A stretch of DNA of 64,000 nucleotides from Candidula unifasciata (GCA_905116865.2 CAJHNH020001119.1:133952-197951); one strand, 5' to 3'. Counted from the first letter of the stretch, positions 32,045 through 44,419 are shown. The notes: generated by a model not told the origin, from the letters alone. Translations and numbers: made by a program.

Positions 32045-32300
32045 ACGTTATATCATCTGGATCAGCTGTGTTCCAAGGTTTTGTTTATTCAAGATGTTCA
32101 AGCATCCGTACTGTCTCTGTACCTAGGAAGCGTTATCGTCTGGATCAGCTGTTATCCGAGGTTTTGTTTATTCAAGATGTTCAAGCATCCGTACTGTCTC
32201 TGTACCTAGGAAGCGTTATCATCTGGATCAGCTGTTATCCGAGGTTTTGTTTATTCAAGATGTTCTAGCATCTGTACTGTCTCTGTACCTAGGAAGCGTG
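32045..32300. repeat. 83-bp tandem repeat, about three units
   Basis: The unit contains CTGTCTCTGTACCTAGGAAG and GTTTTGTTTATTCAAGATGT. Copies are almost identical, indicating recent origin. Confidence 0.9.
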
Positions 32301-32369
32301 CAGTGATGAGAGCCAGAGAGAAGCATGCCGTAAAAGTCAACTGATATTAATCATGGCCATTTTCTTCAG

Positions 32370-32560
32370 TCATACTGCACCTGTCTGAGAGGCAAGGAAC
32401 CAACAGTCTGCATACGAAAAAGCTAAATAAGTAAAACAGATGTGTACATAAAACTAGCATTCTGGAACAAGACTCAAGTCCAGAAGTGAAAGAATAACCA
32501 GAACTTTTCACTAGAGTCTATAGCTGGTGAACACTGAAATGCTAAAAAAAAAAAAGCTAT
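32370..32560 (+). repeat. Dispersed repeat family H
   Basis: GTCTGAGAGGCAAGGAACC, then GGAACAAGACTCAAGTCCAG; reverse orientation relative to 29665. Confidence 0.7.
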
Positions 32561-33325
32561 GCTGAAAACTATGTGGAAACTGCAGAGATGTGGCTTTTCT
32601 ACTGTGGTTTTTAAAACACACTAATAAAATTAAAAAGTATAACATAAATATTGCCGGCACTATTCCAAAATTAAGTAAGTGTTAAAAATACTTGTTTCAA
32701 GAAAATCATGCTTGAATTTTTGAGAACAGATAAAACTGCAGTTGCCTGACAAGTAATGCAGTATCATTCATTATATGTAATCTCACTTTATGAGCTTTGG
32801 CTATAGTCTGATCTGGGAGAGGGAAAAGGTTGGAGGGGACTGAACTGTACAATAACTCTGCACTCAACGGTCGTCAGGTGTAATGGTGACATGACTGTGT
32901 GGCACGTGCTGACATGACTGTGTGGTCCGTGCAGCAGCTGCTCACATCTTACCTGTATCATTGTGAGAAACAGTACTGAGCTAGACAACCCGGTTGCAGA
33001 ACGCAGTTCATTCATTTTCTAGGCAATGGGGAAGAAATAGAAGTAGGCCTACTTGTGACCAAAATGGATCCAAGTATTAGAAACAAAGGGAAAGTTGTAG
33101 CACTGGAGGACAAATTATCAGTTATCAAAAGGTACAAAAATAACTTCTGCTCTGCTGACATTGTCAGAGCTACAGGACTTTCAGAATCAACACTAGAAAG
33201 CAACAAAAATATCCCCCCTCACCCCCACAAAACTTGTAAAAGTGTGAGGTGAAAGACAACAGCTGAAACTGCACAAGTTATCGCTCAATCATGAAAACAA
33301 TTACAAAAAGATGCTGCCACAGTAG

Positions 33326-33556
33326 GTTAGTTGCGTATCCTTTACAGGACGTTGCAGAACCAACCCCAACAGCCCCTGGCTGTTGTGTGGTTTTTCTAGG
33401 CAAATTTACGTCCAGTAGTTTGCCATTTTTTGCTGGACGGCCGACTTTCTTAATACCACTGTCGAAACCAATGCAAGGCGCATGGCCCGCAGCTGGGATC
33501 GAACCCGTCATCCCGGCATTACGAAGTGTTCGCATCGACTTAGCCACAGAGCCGAC
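33326..33556 (-). mobile_element. SINE-B with perfect target duplication
   Basis: Flanked by TGCCACAGTAG on both sides (33315-33325, 33557-33567). The reverse-strand head is GTCGGCTCTGTGGCTAAGTC with B-box GGGTTCGATCCCAGC. It lies inside the Tigger relic. Confidence 0.93.
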
Positions 33557-34079
33557 TGCCACAGTAGACTGAATATCAAAAGAGACATGTGATTCCTATA
33601 TCCACCTTGATTATTGAGGCTGAGGCAAGAAGTTTGCTTGATGAAATGAATGTTGTAGAGACAGATCCTAAAGTGCCATCTTTTACGGGAGTGCTGGCTG
33701 GTTAGAGTGTGTTAAAGGATGATGCATGGCAGGTGAGGTTGTGACACTTGCCACTGAGAAGTTCCCAGCACAGTTTTGAGCTGTAACTGAGGAGCATGGT
33801 TACACGATGCAGCAAGAGTTAAATCTTGATGAAAGTGGGTTGTTCTGGATATGTATCTCAAGCATAATATGCTTATCTTTAAAAAAAAACAAGAGGGCAC
33901 TGGGATTTAAGGTCTCCAAAGCGTCCTTATAGCATGGCTGATGAAGATAACAACATGAATGTTACATTTTTGATACCTAATAAAACAGCTCTGATCCAGT
34001 CACTGGATCAGGTTGTTATTGCAACTTTCAAGAGCCATTATCCGCACACACAAATTTTCCAATTTGTTAATGTTGCTGA

Positions 34080-34288
34080 GCGGCTGGCAGAACGGTTAGA
34101 ACACTGGGCTCTCACATGGGAGACCCGGGTTCCAATCTTGGAGATTTTTTCTGTCGGGGGGGCAAAAAAAAATCCTCACCTGCACAGTCATGGCGACAGT
34201 ACTAGCCATGCGGCCGTAAATCCTCAGCAGGCTCAAAGACTCCCCTGACTACACCGCAAAAGTGGTATAATAAAGGCAGTAACTGGCA
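34080..34288 (+). mobile_element. SINE-D with perfect target duplication
   Basis: Flanked by the 14-bp GTTAATGTTGCTGA (34066-34079, 34289-34302). The head has AGAACGGTTAGAACACTGGG (A-box) and CCCGGGTTCCAATCTTGG (B-box). The body has TCCTCACCTGCACAG and CGGCCGTAAATCCTCAG. It lies inside the Tigger relic. Confidence 0.93.
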
Positions 34289-34959
34289 GTTAATGTTGCT
34301 GATGGCAAGCATCAATTTTTTGTGAAAGCATTTTGGAAGAACAACATAAAAAAATGATACTGACTGCACTGCTTATGCATGGGCAGACATTACACAGTCT
34401 TGTATCAAAGGAGTCTGGAAGAAGACATGGACTGAATTTTTTTTCCCCAGCGACTTCAAACTTAAAAACGATCTTTCAAGTTCAAGACATGTTGTTATTA
34501 CTGGCATGACCAGATCTGTTGGATTTGAGGATGCAGACAGGCCAATGTGGATGGACTGCTCCAATCATATTTATTAGAGCTTACCAATGAAGCTCTTGAA
34601 ATGGAAAAGAACAAGGAAAATTTTAACTAGGAAAATTTTGAACCTATCAAATACCTTACTATAGCACAACCGATTTAAATCTTTCAGCAGAATGATCATT
34701 GAGGAGAATGATCCAATCACCAACAGAGGTGCCAAAGTTTCCTCAAAAATTCAGATTTCTTTGCCCTGCTGTAAGGAGATGCATACGGAGGTATCCAGTC
34801 GAGAATGAAGAAAGGGAAACACCTTCCACAACAACACTGACAGCCCTGATGCCATGTAGCCTGCACTGTAATACTCAAACTGATGATGACTAAGAAGTAG
34901 AGACAGCATCCACCTTAGTCGACTGATGAAGTCAACAGGGCATGGCGCTCTAAACATAC

Positions 34960-35950
34960 AGCCACCAAAGAGTGGCCACTTGCAAGAAAAAGGAGAGACT
35001 CACAGAGAAGGAGAAAGATAGCACAGGATAGACATACGTCTAAACCTGACTACAGTAGCGGTCTCCTTGTAGGGACCGATATCATAAGCATCCTGAACCT
35101 TTCAGCAAAAATGTCATCAAGGCCTGGGGTGAGATATGGTGACAAAATAAAGACAGTTTGCAACTTATACAATGACATCATTAGGAAGGAATCAGCTGGC
35201 TATACAGATGGATCAGTGATTTGTGGGGTGCGGTCTGAGTTGGTATACACTGTGCAGGTGAATGGAAATACAGTAAAAGAAGAAAGTCTGGCATTCAGTT
35301 CAACTATTTCTAGCATGACGATGTCATGTGACCATCAACCTGCATGGCTAGCAAAGCAGAAAGCAACTCATGCACTGAGAGTGACAGACTCAATGAGCAT
35401 GCTTAAAAAGTCTAAACTGGCAAACCCCGACTAGAATGGGTTGGCAGTATCCAGAAGTCAAGCCTCAAGAAACTATCTTGGCAATACACATCTGGACACA
35501 CCACAGTGAAAGTACATGAAGGAGTCGACAGACTGGCCATGTCAGTAGTGGTTGGTACAGGAAGAAGTACAGGCAGGGCAGACATACTGAATGTGTTACG
35601 CTCTAGAGACTTTGCAACAAAGGAGTCAGAAACAATGAACCGACTGTTGGGAATGGGTTTGAAATGAGGAAAAGCTTGCAGAAACCAGCTGTGGAGCAAA
35701 GAAAGAAGATAAGCCAATCATTTCTACTGGGTACAGCGAGCAAGAAGACATTGAGATGGCTGCTGCATCCGAGGACGGTGCAGGAATGGGTACGGACTGA
35801 TGTGCTAGGGTGTTGATACAGAGAACAAGCAACAGGCAAACCAGTAAGGAACTGTACAGACAGAGAAAGAATGCTGCCCGTCAGATCAGTCTAGATCATT
35901 TTCTAATAAAAGCTGGAAATCTTCCATCACAGAGAGCAAGAAAGTGATCC
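34960..35950 (+). mobile_element. LINE RNase H domain fragment
   Basis: Blocks: GWLYRW-like YTDGS start of RNase H (SAGYTDGSV), FSSTISSMTM, ATHALRVTDSMSMLKK, then SGHTTVKVHEGVDRLAM and GRADILNVLRS. Frameshifts are present. It is the same group as the fragment at 29965. Confidence 0.75.
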
Positions 35951-36051
35951 TGACTTGCCAGAATGAGTTCATGTGAATGATGCATTCCAGCACTTAATGT
36001 GTGTACCATACATATGTGTGTCACTTTACAGTTAACATTAACAAAGTATTA

Positions 36052-36211
36052 CAGTAAAAGCTTGTTAACACGAATTCCAAGGGAACAAAAATAAAAAATA
36101 TTTGTGCTAACCAGACTAATGGCAACAATACATCCCCCTGCTGTAACTAAAATTATTTTCATGTTAACAGTGTTCTTCTTAAGCAAGTGCGTGTTAACAA
36201 AGGTTTTACTG
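36052..36211. mobile_element. Tigger/pogo-type MITE
   Basis: 160 bp with terminal inverted repeats CAGTAAAAGCTTGTTAACAC and, inverted, CAGTAAAACCTTTGTTAACAC, flanked by TA on both sides (36050-36051, 36212-36213). The TIR style and TA target fit pogo/Tigger elements. It lies 1.4 kb from the Tigger relic. Confidence 0.85.
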
Positions 36212-36614
36212 TATTTCATTGCAAAGATTGAAATCTCTTTTCTCCCTTTCAAACTACACCTATCCGTATGTAATAAATTCATTTTATATGTTTTCTTGTA
36301 ACACCATTATTTAATCGTGTACAGTGAGGGATATCAGTACTTCAGTATGACCTATTTAAAGCAGAAATTCACATTTGTGCTTTTAGCATATTGCAAAATG
36401 ATGAATAACAGCCCTGAAAATACACATAGATGAAAAATCGCCAAACTGCATTTAGCCGACTTTGATGTAGTCAAACAAATATTATAATGAAAGCAGTAAA
36501 CTCACAAAGAGAAAACCAAACACAGAAATACCATACCCAATGGGTCTTTTTTATAGAATGAGCAATGTTAAGCAATTCAGAAATAATGACAAGAGCAAGA
36601 ACCTACTCTAGACA

Positions 36615-36765
36615 AACCCATTCAGGATAATTCAATTTATGACAAACAATCCATTCAAACAAACTTCTTCAGGACAAATCCATTTTAGACAAACCCATTC
36701 AAGACAAAACCCATTTAGGAAAAACCCATTCGACACAAACCCACTCAGGGCAAACATACATGTAC
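36615..36765. repeat. Degenerate short tandem repeat
   Basis: About nine imperfect copies of a 15-17-bp unit like GACAAACCCATTCAG. Confidence 0.8.
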
Positions 36766-36779
36766 TCAGTCTCCATCAG

Positions 36780-37183
36780 CAGATATCAAAGCAATAAGCC
36801 ATTAAGGTTCAGAGGTACTGTGAATATCTGTGCCAAAAGTCTACTTTTATTTCAGCTACTGCCCAGTTTGGTCAAAAAACAAACAGCTTGTATTTGGATG
36901 ATGTGTTTTTGTAAAACAAGTCACCATTTACTGACTGCAGAATCTCCCCTTGATCCGCAGAACGACTGGTATTACGTCAGATACATCTAGATAATACATT
37001 AGTTATTTAATTTTAATCAATTTTTCTGAAGTCCAATGTGTTAGCTGCTAAATGCAGTAGATGTTTAAAATTAACAAAACAAAAAACAACAGTGACATCC
37101 TTTCTAAAGACCCTTCAACGTGGGAACTGAATTTCACAATAAAGTCATTCATTGTAAAAAAAAAAAAGAATCACATAACTTAC
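36780..37183. other. Intron 2 start region, no feature
   Basis: Only an A run next to the donor of exon 2. Confidence 0.5.
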
Positions 37184-39601
37184 TTGGCAATTTCTTTATC
37201 ACGAATCTGTAACTGCTCTAGCAGTTCTTTGTTGTACATCTGAATCTGATTGACATCAAAAGCTGACTGCAGCCCATTTCTATAGTTTCCAGATATTCTG
37301 CTGTCTGACAAGTGTGATGCTTTGCCTGGGGATGTCTTTTGTGATGAACCAATTTTTGAAATATAATGCTGAAACTCTGCATCAAAATCAAGTAACAGTT
37401 CATCATCTAAACCAGACTGTATGTTTGAAGTCTGCTCTTTTCTTCCCTGGCTGAACTTCGTCGTCAAAGCACACAAACCAGCTTTAGCAGGAGATGCTTT
37501 CTGAGAAGAAGCTGGGGAGGAACCTTCAGAACTAGACTCAAAAACATGTCTCTGGCTACTTTTGAAGTCCTCAAGATGAAATGCAGCATTGTATGATAAC
37601 ACACCTTGAGAAGAATTGGATGAATCAGAAGAATAGTCCAGTGAGCTGTGGTCAAAAATGTGGGTATGGCTGTTGCCTTTATCATAAGGAGATGGTGGAT
37701 CACTTTGCAGATGCCCATTTTGTTGACTGTGTTGACTTTCTGTCTGGGTCAAATGAGTGTAGTTTGGACAATCACCAGAAGTAATGTTATGCTGAAGGAT
37801 AATGTCTGTAGGCTTATTATGTAAACAGCTTTCCCCAAGAGAGGAATTAGAGTTTGCTTGCAAATTTTGTGATCTAGCAGTCTGGCTATGTTCAGTATGT
37901 GTTAATACAGACAAATTCTGGTGCTCACCAACAGAAGTATGTTCAATGTTAGCGCTCACCCAAGCTTTCACAGGGGAAGATAATCCTACACAGCCATCTC
38001 TAGTTACAACAGACTCTTCCAAAACAAATTCTTGAGCAGTATTATGAATGCTTTCTGCTGTTACTTCTGGAAAACCTAAGGAGTTATCTGGCAAGACAAG
38101 GCTGGTTTTCTCATCTGCTACAAACTCATCTGTTTCAGTCAAAGTGCTATTGGGAATGACTTTATCAGTAATGGACTGTTCACTACACTCTAGGTTCTGT
38201 GTATCAGAGGCAACATTTTCATGCCTGTCCATAACACTATTCATGGCACATGGAATGCTTTCAGTATTTGCAGCAGACAGATCTGCCTCTACCACCTGAA
38301 ATAATTCATCAGGGTTTATTGAAGATGAGTTCTGCTGTGGGATTTCAACTAAGGCACCCTGGCCAGTACAGAAATCCAACCTGTCCTTTGGGCTTACATT
38401 TCTATCTACACCTTTAGATAAAGTATCCATTGTTTCAGAAAGTTGAGCACCATCATTGTCAGTAAATGTATTTTCAGGATTATTTACAAAACTCTCTGTG
38501 GATATGTCTTTCAAATCTGACTCACTGTCAGATTCTTGTGACTTTGAAATTTCATTTTCAGTCTGCAAAGCATTGCTCTGATTCTGACTGGGTACAGGAT
38601 CATGAAATAATTTTGTCTCAACAGCCTTCCTCATCTTACATCTCAAATCACTGTCACAGTCAGCTATTAATGTGTTTTCACATTCTTTTAAGAAGTGTTC
38701 ATTTGCATCTGTCTGAGCCACAGTAATGTAGTTTTGCTCTGGGTTTTCCACATTTGAGCCTTCTGAATCTGACACAACACTGTTTTCTTGCTCTGGGATT
38801 CTCTCTTTTGAGCCTCCTGAATCTGAAACAACACTGTTTTCTTGCTCTGGGCTTCTCTCTTTTGAGTCTCCTGAATCTAACATAACACTGTTTTCTTGCT
38901 CTGGGATTCCCTCTTTTGAGCCTCCCGAATTTGACACAACACTGTTTTCTTGCTCTGGGATTCCCTCTTTTGAGCCTCCCGAATTTGACACAACACTGTT
39001 TTCTTGCTCTAGGGTTTCCTCTTTTGAGTCTCCTGAATCTAACATAACACTGTTTTCTTGCTCTAGGGTTTCCTCTTTTGAGTCTCCTGAATCTAACACA
39101 ACACTGTTTTCTTGCTCTGGGATTCCCTCTTTTGAGCCTCCCGAATTTGACACAACACTGTTTTCTTGCTCTAGGGTTTCCTCTTTTGAGTCTCCTGAAT
39201 CTAACATAATACTGTTTTCTTGATCTGTGATTCCCTCTTTTGAGCCTCCTAAATTTGACGCAACATTGTTTTCTTGTTCTGCGTTTCCCTCTCTTGACCC
39301 ACCTAAATCTGATACAACAATGTTTTCTGTGTTCCAGTCAACTGTATTCACTGTAGAGGATTCTATATTGACAGCATTTTCTGAAAGTCCACCCACATTA
39401 CCATCTTCATTATTTGGTATATTCTGAGAATCATTACTGGCAGTCACCTGTACCATCCCAAGGTCTTCCTCTGCATTTTCTTCTTCTGATGCTTCTCCAT
39501 CTAACTGATACCTTTGTGGCAAACCCGAGTCCTCTTCTGGATCTGGATTCTCCTCCATTTCAGCACTACCATTGTCCTCGTCTACAAAACTCATTGTTTA
39601 G
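37184..39601 (-). CDS. CCDC186: CCDC186 orthologue, first coding exon (exon 2)
   Basis: CCDC186/CCCP-1 is a golgin-like coiled-coil protein that acts at the trans-Golgi with RAB2 and the EARP complex in dense-core vesicle maturation (family knowledge). This exon starts after an acceptor (TATATTCCAG) at 39602-39603. The ATG is at 39594, and the exon ends at donor AA|GTAAGT in phase 2. It encodes about 803 residues: an acidic N-terminus, eleven 18-residue repeats of the GGSKEGIPEQENSVVSNS type (residues about 93-291), a long Ser/Asn/Glu-rich stretch, then the start of coiled coil ending ELLEQLQIRDKEIAK. Vertebrate N-termini are much shorter and lack these repeats. Gene identity rests on the downstream exons, which join in phase. 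The ATG is the first in-frame one after the acceptor, so I keep it. The extended N-terminus is open throughout, with clear codon structure. Confidence 0.9.
38721..39320 (-). repeat. Coding 54-bp tandem repeat in CCDC186 exon 2
   Basis: Eleven consecutive 18-residue units, each with a S-K-E-x3-E-Q-E-N core, are read in frame. Two subtypes can be told apart (D-S-K-E-E-T-L-E and G-S-K-E-G-I-P-E). They alternate in a block pattern, which suggests recent duplication of one- and two-unit segments. The outer units are diverged. Confidence 0.9.
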
Positions 39602-39603
39602 CT

Positions 39604-41050
39604 GGAATATAAAAGAAAAAAATGATTATAATTATTTTTTATTAGTATATAGTTAAAAAAAAAAACACAGACATTTGAGGCATATAGACATATGTTATCA
39701 CAAATAACTTCACCGTACACTGGCCATTCTCATGAGTGCTCAGCAGCCCACCCCCTCCCCCCAACCCACCCTCCGGTACCTCCATTTATGGTTCCCATGG
39801 AAGTATTTTACAATGTCTCCAATCCTGAACTCAAAGACAGCACTGAGATGTTTCACCAGGCCTCACTCCAAGATCGTGCAACTGTGTTAGCATCAGATAC
39901 TGGTTATTACTGGCCAGTATTGTCCATACATAGCGTTGATCATGTTTGCTCATAGACATAATTTCCCTCTGTGTTCTCATGGCCAATACAGGAAGTTTAA
40001 AAAAAAATAAAGTAACCTGTCATTCATGTCATAACAGGCAATAAGAAGGACTGACGTAAGACTGGATACTTCATTCCGTTAAAAAAAAACTTTAGCTGTA
40101 AAAGCCAACAAATCCTGTACGTTTCCAAAAGTTAGGCACGAGCTGGTTAAAAAACTTATGCTACATTATGAGAAGAAAGGCAAACAAAAATGAGAAGAGA
40201 AAATGACATAATACTCAAAGCTGCCTGTATGTACAGAATGACTGTCTTTACCCACAAATAACCGCAGGTTACCCCTGGCTGGTGTTGCTATTATGGATGC
40301 CCTAATTAACTTCTCACAATATCAAACAGGGTATCTAGGATCTGCCATGTTGGTCTGCTTTCCACATTAAGTTAAGCCAGTCTCAGGATGATATGATAAA
40401 CCTTAGGCAGCAGCATGGAAGAGACATACTGATCGATTGATACAGAATGACAGAAAAGCTTAGAGTCATGGCACCCATCTCTAGTTTTAAAATAAAGCTA
40501 GTCTGATGTGACCAGTATTTGATACGCTGATGAATCAATGCTAGTAACTTGTCTCAACACAAACAATGACCAGGAAGACCAACCGAGGCCAGGAAAATAC
40601 AGCTGAATATTCTGACCAGTGTTTATAAACTAGCCTAACACTCGTTGCCAGGTCAGTGACCATTTGTTAGAATCCTTTTTAGGTGGTTGCAGATTTTCTT
40701 CTCTAGGCTGAGGGAGGCCAACAGAAAAGAAGCTGACACTATGGCATGCAGGATCATCTGTGTCAGAGTTGATTGAAAGTACACGAAACAGAAGGTTGTG
40801 GATAGACATGAATACCAACGCCTCACAGCATGGAATTTAAGAAGCCTGGCTCCCGGATTGGTCTAGTCTCAAGAGGATATGTTAGCATGAAATTACATAC
40901 AGCATTCAAGGAAAGGCGGTCAAACACTGTTAATTAAACTAGGTCTGCATGAAACAGAAATAGGGAATTTCCAAGCCCCCTCCACCACTCACCTTCACAC
41001 GATGCAAATGAATATAAATTTATCTGAAAACACTTTCTTACTATGGACAG
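39604..41050. other. First intron or upstream sequence, no feature
   Basis: Lies upstream of the CCDC186 start codon exon. I see no exon-like block; text at 39700-40900 is unique in the window. Confidence 0.5.
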
Positions 41051-41063
41051 TTTAATTAAACTA

Positions 41064-41295
41064 GTCGGCTCTGTGGCTAAGTCAATGCAAACGCTTTGTA
41101 ATGCCGGGATGCCAGGTTCGATCCCAGCTGCGGGCCATGCGCCTTGCGTTGGTTTTGACAGTGGTATCAAGAAAGCCGACCGTCCAGAAAGTAATGGCAA
41201 ACTACTGGACGTAAATTTGCCTAGAAAAACCACACAACAGCCAGGGGCTGTTGGGGTTGGTTCTGCAACATCTTGTAAAGGAAATGCAACTAACC
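41064..41295 (+). mobile_element. SINE-B with 12-bp target duplication
   Basis: Flanked by TTAATTAAACTA on both sides (41052-41063, 41296-41307). It has a clean tRNA-like head (GGCTCTGTGGCTAAGTCAA) and B-box (AGGTTCGATCCCAGC), the best copy in the window. Confidence 0.94.
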
Positions 41296-41324
41296 TTAAT
41301 TAAACTATAAAAGTCAAGTCATGT

Positions 41325-41605
41325 AATCTTCTTCTTCTTCTTCATGTTCAGCAGCTGTAACTCCGGCAGAAAGTTCTGGCTGTTCGTCCACATTTGGACT
41401 CTAGTCCTGTTCCAGTAACTAAATGTTGCGTGCACATCTGTTTCACAGGTCTGACTCATTTGCATGTAGACTGCTGGTTCCTTTCTCTCAGTCAGATGCA
41501 CTCTGACTTCGAAGGACGCTCCCAATTAGTCGACTCTTATGACATGCTTTAGGGTATGCAGTGGGTCTGTTCTTGTTTTCCCCACAATGGGGCCCTGGAA
41601 CCCAC
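41325..41605 (-). repeat. Dispersed repeat family H, longest copy
   Basis: Starts CTTCTTCTTCTTCTTC, then GTAACTCCGGCAGAAAGTTC, and extends to CCCACAATGGGGCCCTGG. It shares its far end with 11430-11500. Confidence 0.8.
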
Positions 41606-41819
41606 ATAGGGAGACAAATCATGCAAAGCTTTAAAACTATACTGGCCTTAAAACATCGCCACATAATGCACCGAATGACAAACATAAACTGGCCTGACCA
41701 TATTATGCTGTATTAATAAATATAAGCTACAAATGTCAATTTAATATAATAGAATTCGAGCATCAAATGTCACATAACAGAAATAAAATATATTGGTCTA
41801 AAAAAGACCATACAACACA

Positions 41820-42770
41820 TAGAATGGTGAATGTATTTTAGTCTGACAGCACACATTCACACTGAAAAACATCCAATGAAGACAAACTAATCAGATATTA
41901 CTGTAATGTAATGATTGAACTATTCAAGCATCACAACCATTCATGATTGGGATAGTTCATTTTTAGGGAAAAGTATGTAAGCATCATCGAAGCAATGAAA
42001 GCATCACCGCCAAACAATGGACAGCACAGCTAATTTTGAACTCACACTACAGCTGACAGAGCAATGAAGATGAACTTAATAGATACCACTATAATTTATC
42101 TGAACGTAACTACTCAAGCATCATCATCACCATCAGTATAGCTAACATATAGGATAAACTATTGAAGCTTTTCTGCAGAAGGTAGGCACACAATCATGGA
42201 CGAGTCCTCAGGATAACCCAATAAACACTACCTGACAGCCATGGAAACCTCATTGCCCAGAACCTAACCTGACATGGATAGTTAAAAAAAAACGATTTCG
42301 GGCATGAGAAATGTGGCACTGATACACATTCAAAGTTCAGAAAGACACGAATAAAAAGGCTTCAAATATAACAGAAGCTCCACCAGAAGCAGGGTTGAAC
42401 ATAGTACATTTTCCTTTCTCCACAAAATTAATCATAATAATAAGCAGTGCAGATACCTTCTTTCATACATACTACAGTCAACAGAACACTAAGATAAACT
42501 AAAGATAAGTTTCACTGCTCTAATGTAATGGGCTGAACTATTCAAGCAACACCATCAATGGACAGTATAGCTAACTTCAACGGTAACTATTTAGGCTTGT
42601 CTGCCAAGTATAAGGCAGCATAACTTATTTCTACATACTATAGTAGACAGATCAATAAACTACCCAAGTGTCACTGTAATGTAATGAGCTGAACTATTCA
42701 AGCATTATCCTCATCAGTGGACAGATTATTTAACTTTAAGGATAAACTATTTATTAAGCTTGTCTGCAAC
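41820..42770. repeat. Degenerate tandem repeat of about 150-200 bp
   Basis: The blocks CTGTAATGTAATGA, CTGAACTATTCAAGCA and CAGTATAGCTAAC recur at about 41910, 42090, 42515 and 42675 with changing spacing. Confidence 0.65.
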
Positions 42771-42774
42771 AGTG

Positions 42775-42990
42775 AGGAGGCGCAGATAGATCATTATGGT
42801 CTAAGAAGAATGGCGCTGCGAGGAGTTACCAGGAGATCTAACCGACGCTCAACACTCAGGGGAAGGATGAGACGGAAATACAATTAAACGGTTACTGGTA
42901 CCACCGGAATTGGAACTTTTCGCTTGTTGCTGAATATGTGGACTGAGCACTTACCGAGTGTCCCGAGTGCTGTGATGTCAATTTAAAATT
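42775..42990 (+). mobile_element. LINE C-terminal fragment (RNase H-LINE family)
   Basis: Reads DHYGLRRMALRGVTRRSNRR then STLRGRMRRKYN and GTTGIGTFRLLLNMWTEH. Stop codons interrupt it. Confidence 0.75.
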
Positions 42991-43019
42991 CAACATAAGC
43001 TTGTCTGCCAAGTAATGGA

Positions 43020-43585
43020 CGGACAACAAGCTAACTTCTAACACACATAATAAGCAGCATTATCAAGTCATCAAAAATAGAAATGTTAAACTTGTTAGTG
43101 CTATATACTTCAATATTAACTTCACGATCTGTAACTTTTACTTTTCAGTAAGTTATATTATTTACTTCATAAATAAGTGTTTCTGACTGTATTATTTTCT
43201 GTTACTGTACCATCACACTCTACTATGTTCACTCAATATCTCTTCAAGTTAAGAATCAAACAACAAGTGAACCTAAATTTAGTACAACTGTCACACAAAG
43301 TGGCAACATCTGTGCACATCCATTATTATAATCCGTACCTAACTCACTATTACCTGCCAGCAGATGATGCTTTGTCATATTCTGTATCTATAGTCTTTGA
43401 ATGTTTTGTCTGGGTATGTTAACTCTTTGGGTACCATCCCATGATTCATTTAACTCCTTTTATCTCAAGAAGTACAAGTTTAAAGTAGCTTTTGAGTATC
43501 AAGTAGTTAAAATAATAACAGCAGAGGGCAAAAGAAGCAAAACGAAAAATTCATACTAATGATTTAATGTAACTACTATTTATGA
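43020..43585. other. No recognised feature
   Basis: AT-rich, with no shared repeat seen. Confidence 0.5.
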
Positions 43586-43589
43586 TACC

Positions 43590-43712
43590 GTTCAGAAAGT
43601 AATGCAAACTACTTAATGTAAAATCACCTAGGAAAACCAAAAACAGCCAAAAATTTCTGGGTTTGGTTCTGCAATGCTTTTACTTGTCTTTCAAAGGACA
43701 CACAACTAACTT
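43590..43712 (+). mobile_element. SINE-B 3' fragment, diverged
   Basis: CAGAAAGTAATGCAAACTAC and CTAGGAAAACC...GGTTCTGCAATG match the SINE-B body; no head. Confidence 0.65.
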
Positions 43713-44154
43713 TATTTTAACTGTACTTGATAGAAGAGAGTCAGAAATATGCATTCTTTGGACTACACAATGAAGACATGTTGAGATGCAAAGTAGTTAA
43801 TATTATCTGCTTCAGTGTGAATAATTGGAATGGATCAAGAATAAAGGGGGGACAAATTGTCTATGGCTGCATAAAGGATGTTTCTTCTTTACTTTTGTTA
43901 TTGCTCCAGGAGAGATGTAAGGTTATGTTTTTTTTATTTTTCTGGCCACTTCAATTAGAAACACATCATATCGTCATAGAGTTTCTCTTTCCATGTAGTG
44001 GTAAACATCATGCTCTACATTCCTCGCTTCACTTGGTGTATGCCTTGTATCGTATAACGTCACAATGCATTCCCTTTAGTCGCCAAAGCATTTCTTTGCT
44101 GTCTTTGTTATGTAATTTAGCAGTGATTCTGTTCTGAATTTTTTCTTTTATGAC

Positions 44155-44410
44155 TTCATTCTTGTGTGGTCTCGAGGCATGGTGTCCGCCTCAAGTGCTA
44201 GAGGTTCCGGGTTCAATCCTCGGTAAGGGCTGGGTAAAAAAAAAACCTTGGCAGTTGGAAATTGAAAAGAGTAGCCTAGCGGTGTCCCAGGCAAAATTTG
44301 GAGCTAAAAATCTACCCAAAGTATTTCAGGATCATCGTTGGTGCTACAGAGCCTGTGCACTGTGCTGAGCTTCTTTGGACTCAGACTTGAGTGAGTAGAA
44401 CGGAGCACTT
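44155..44410 (+). mobile_element. tRNA-derived SINE-G
   Basis: A-box-like GTGGTCTCGAGGCATGGTG and B-box CCGGGTTCAATCCTCGG, then an A run and a body to about 44410. It is the only copy in this window. Confidence 0.7.
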
Positions 44411-44419
44411 ATGGGTTAC

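Larger units (their letters stand above)
33055..34700 (+). pseudogene. Tigger/pogo (DDE_1) transposase relic
   Basis: Order of remnants: N-terminal CENP-B/Psq-like HTH (LEDKLSVIKRYKNNFCSADI), SINE-B insertion, DDE_1 block (NLDESGLFWICI then GFKVSKASL), then NVTFLIPNKTALIQSLDQVV with IATFKSHY, SINE-D insertion, and a C-terminal SCIKGVWKKTW-like piece. There are many stops and frameshifts; it is dead. The family normally encodes a cut-and-paste transposase acting in the nucleus at TA targets. Confidence 0.8.

Noticed and set aside
38721..39320. Possible common origin of the coding 54-bp repeat and the intronic 54-bp satellite.
   Set aside because: Only a 16-bp stretch (GARCAAGA...AGTG) looks similar, on opposite strands; the rest does not align by eye.
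41064..41140. tRNA gene-like sequence with A and B boxes, also in the other SINE heads.
   Set aside because: No cloverleaf closes, the sequence continues into a conserved SINE body, and target duplications flank it.
43727..44137. 136-codon ORF, plus strand.
   Set aside because: No recognisable domain, low-complexity hydrophobic text, no splice-consistent neighbours.
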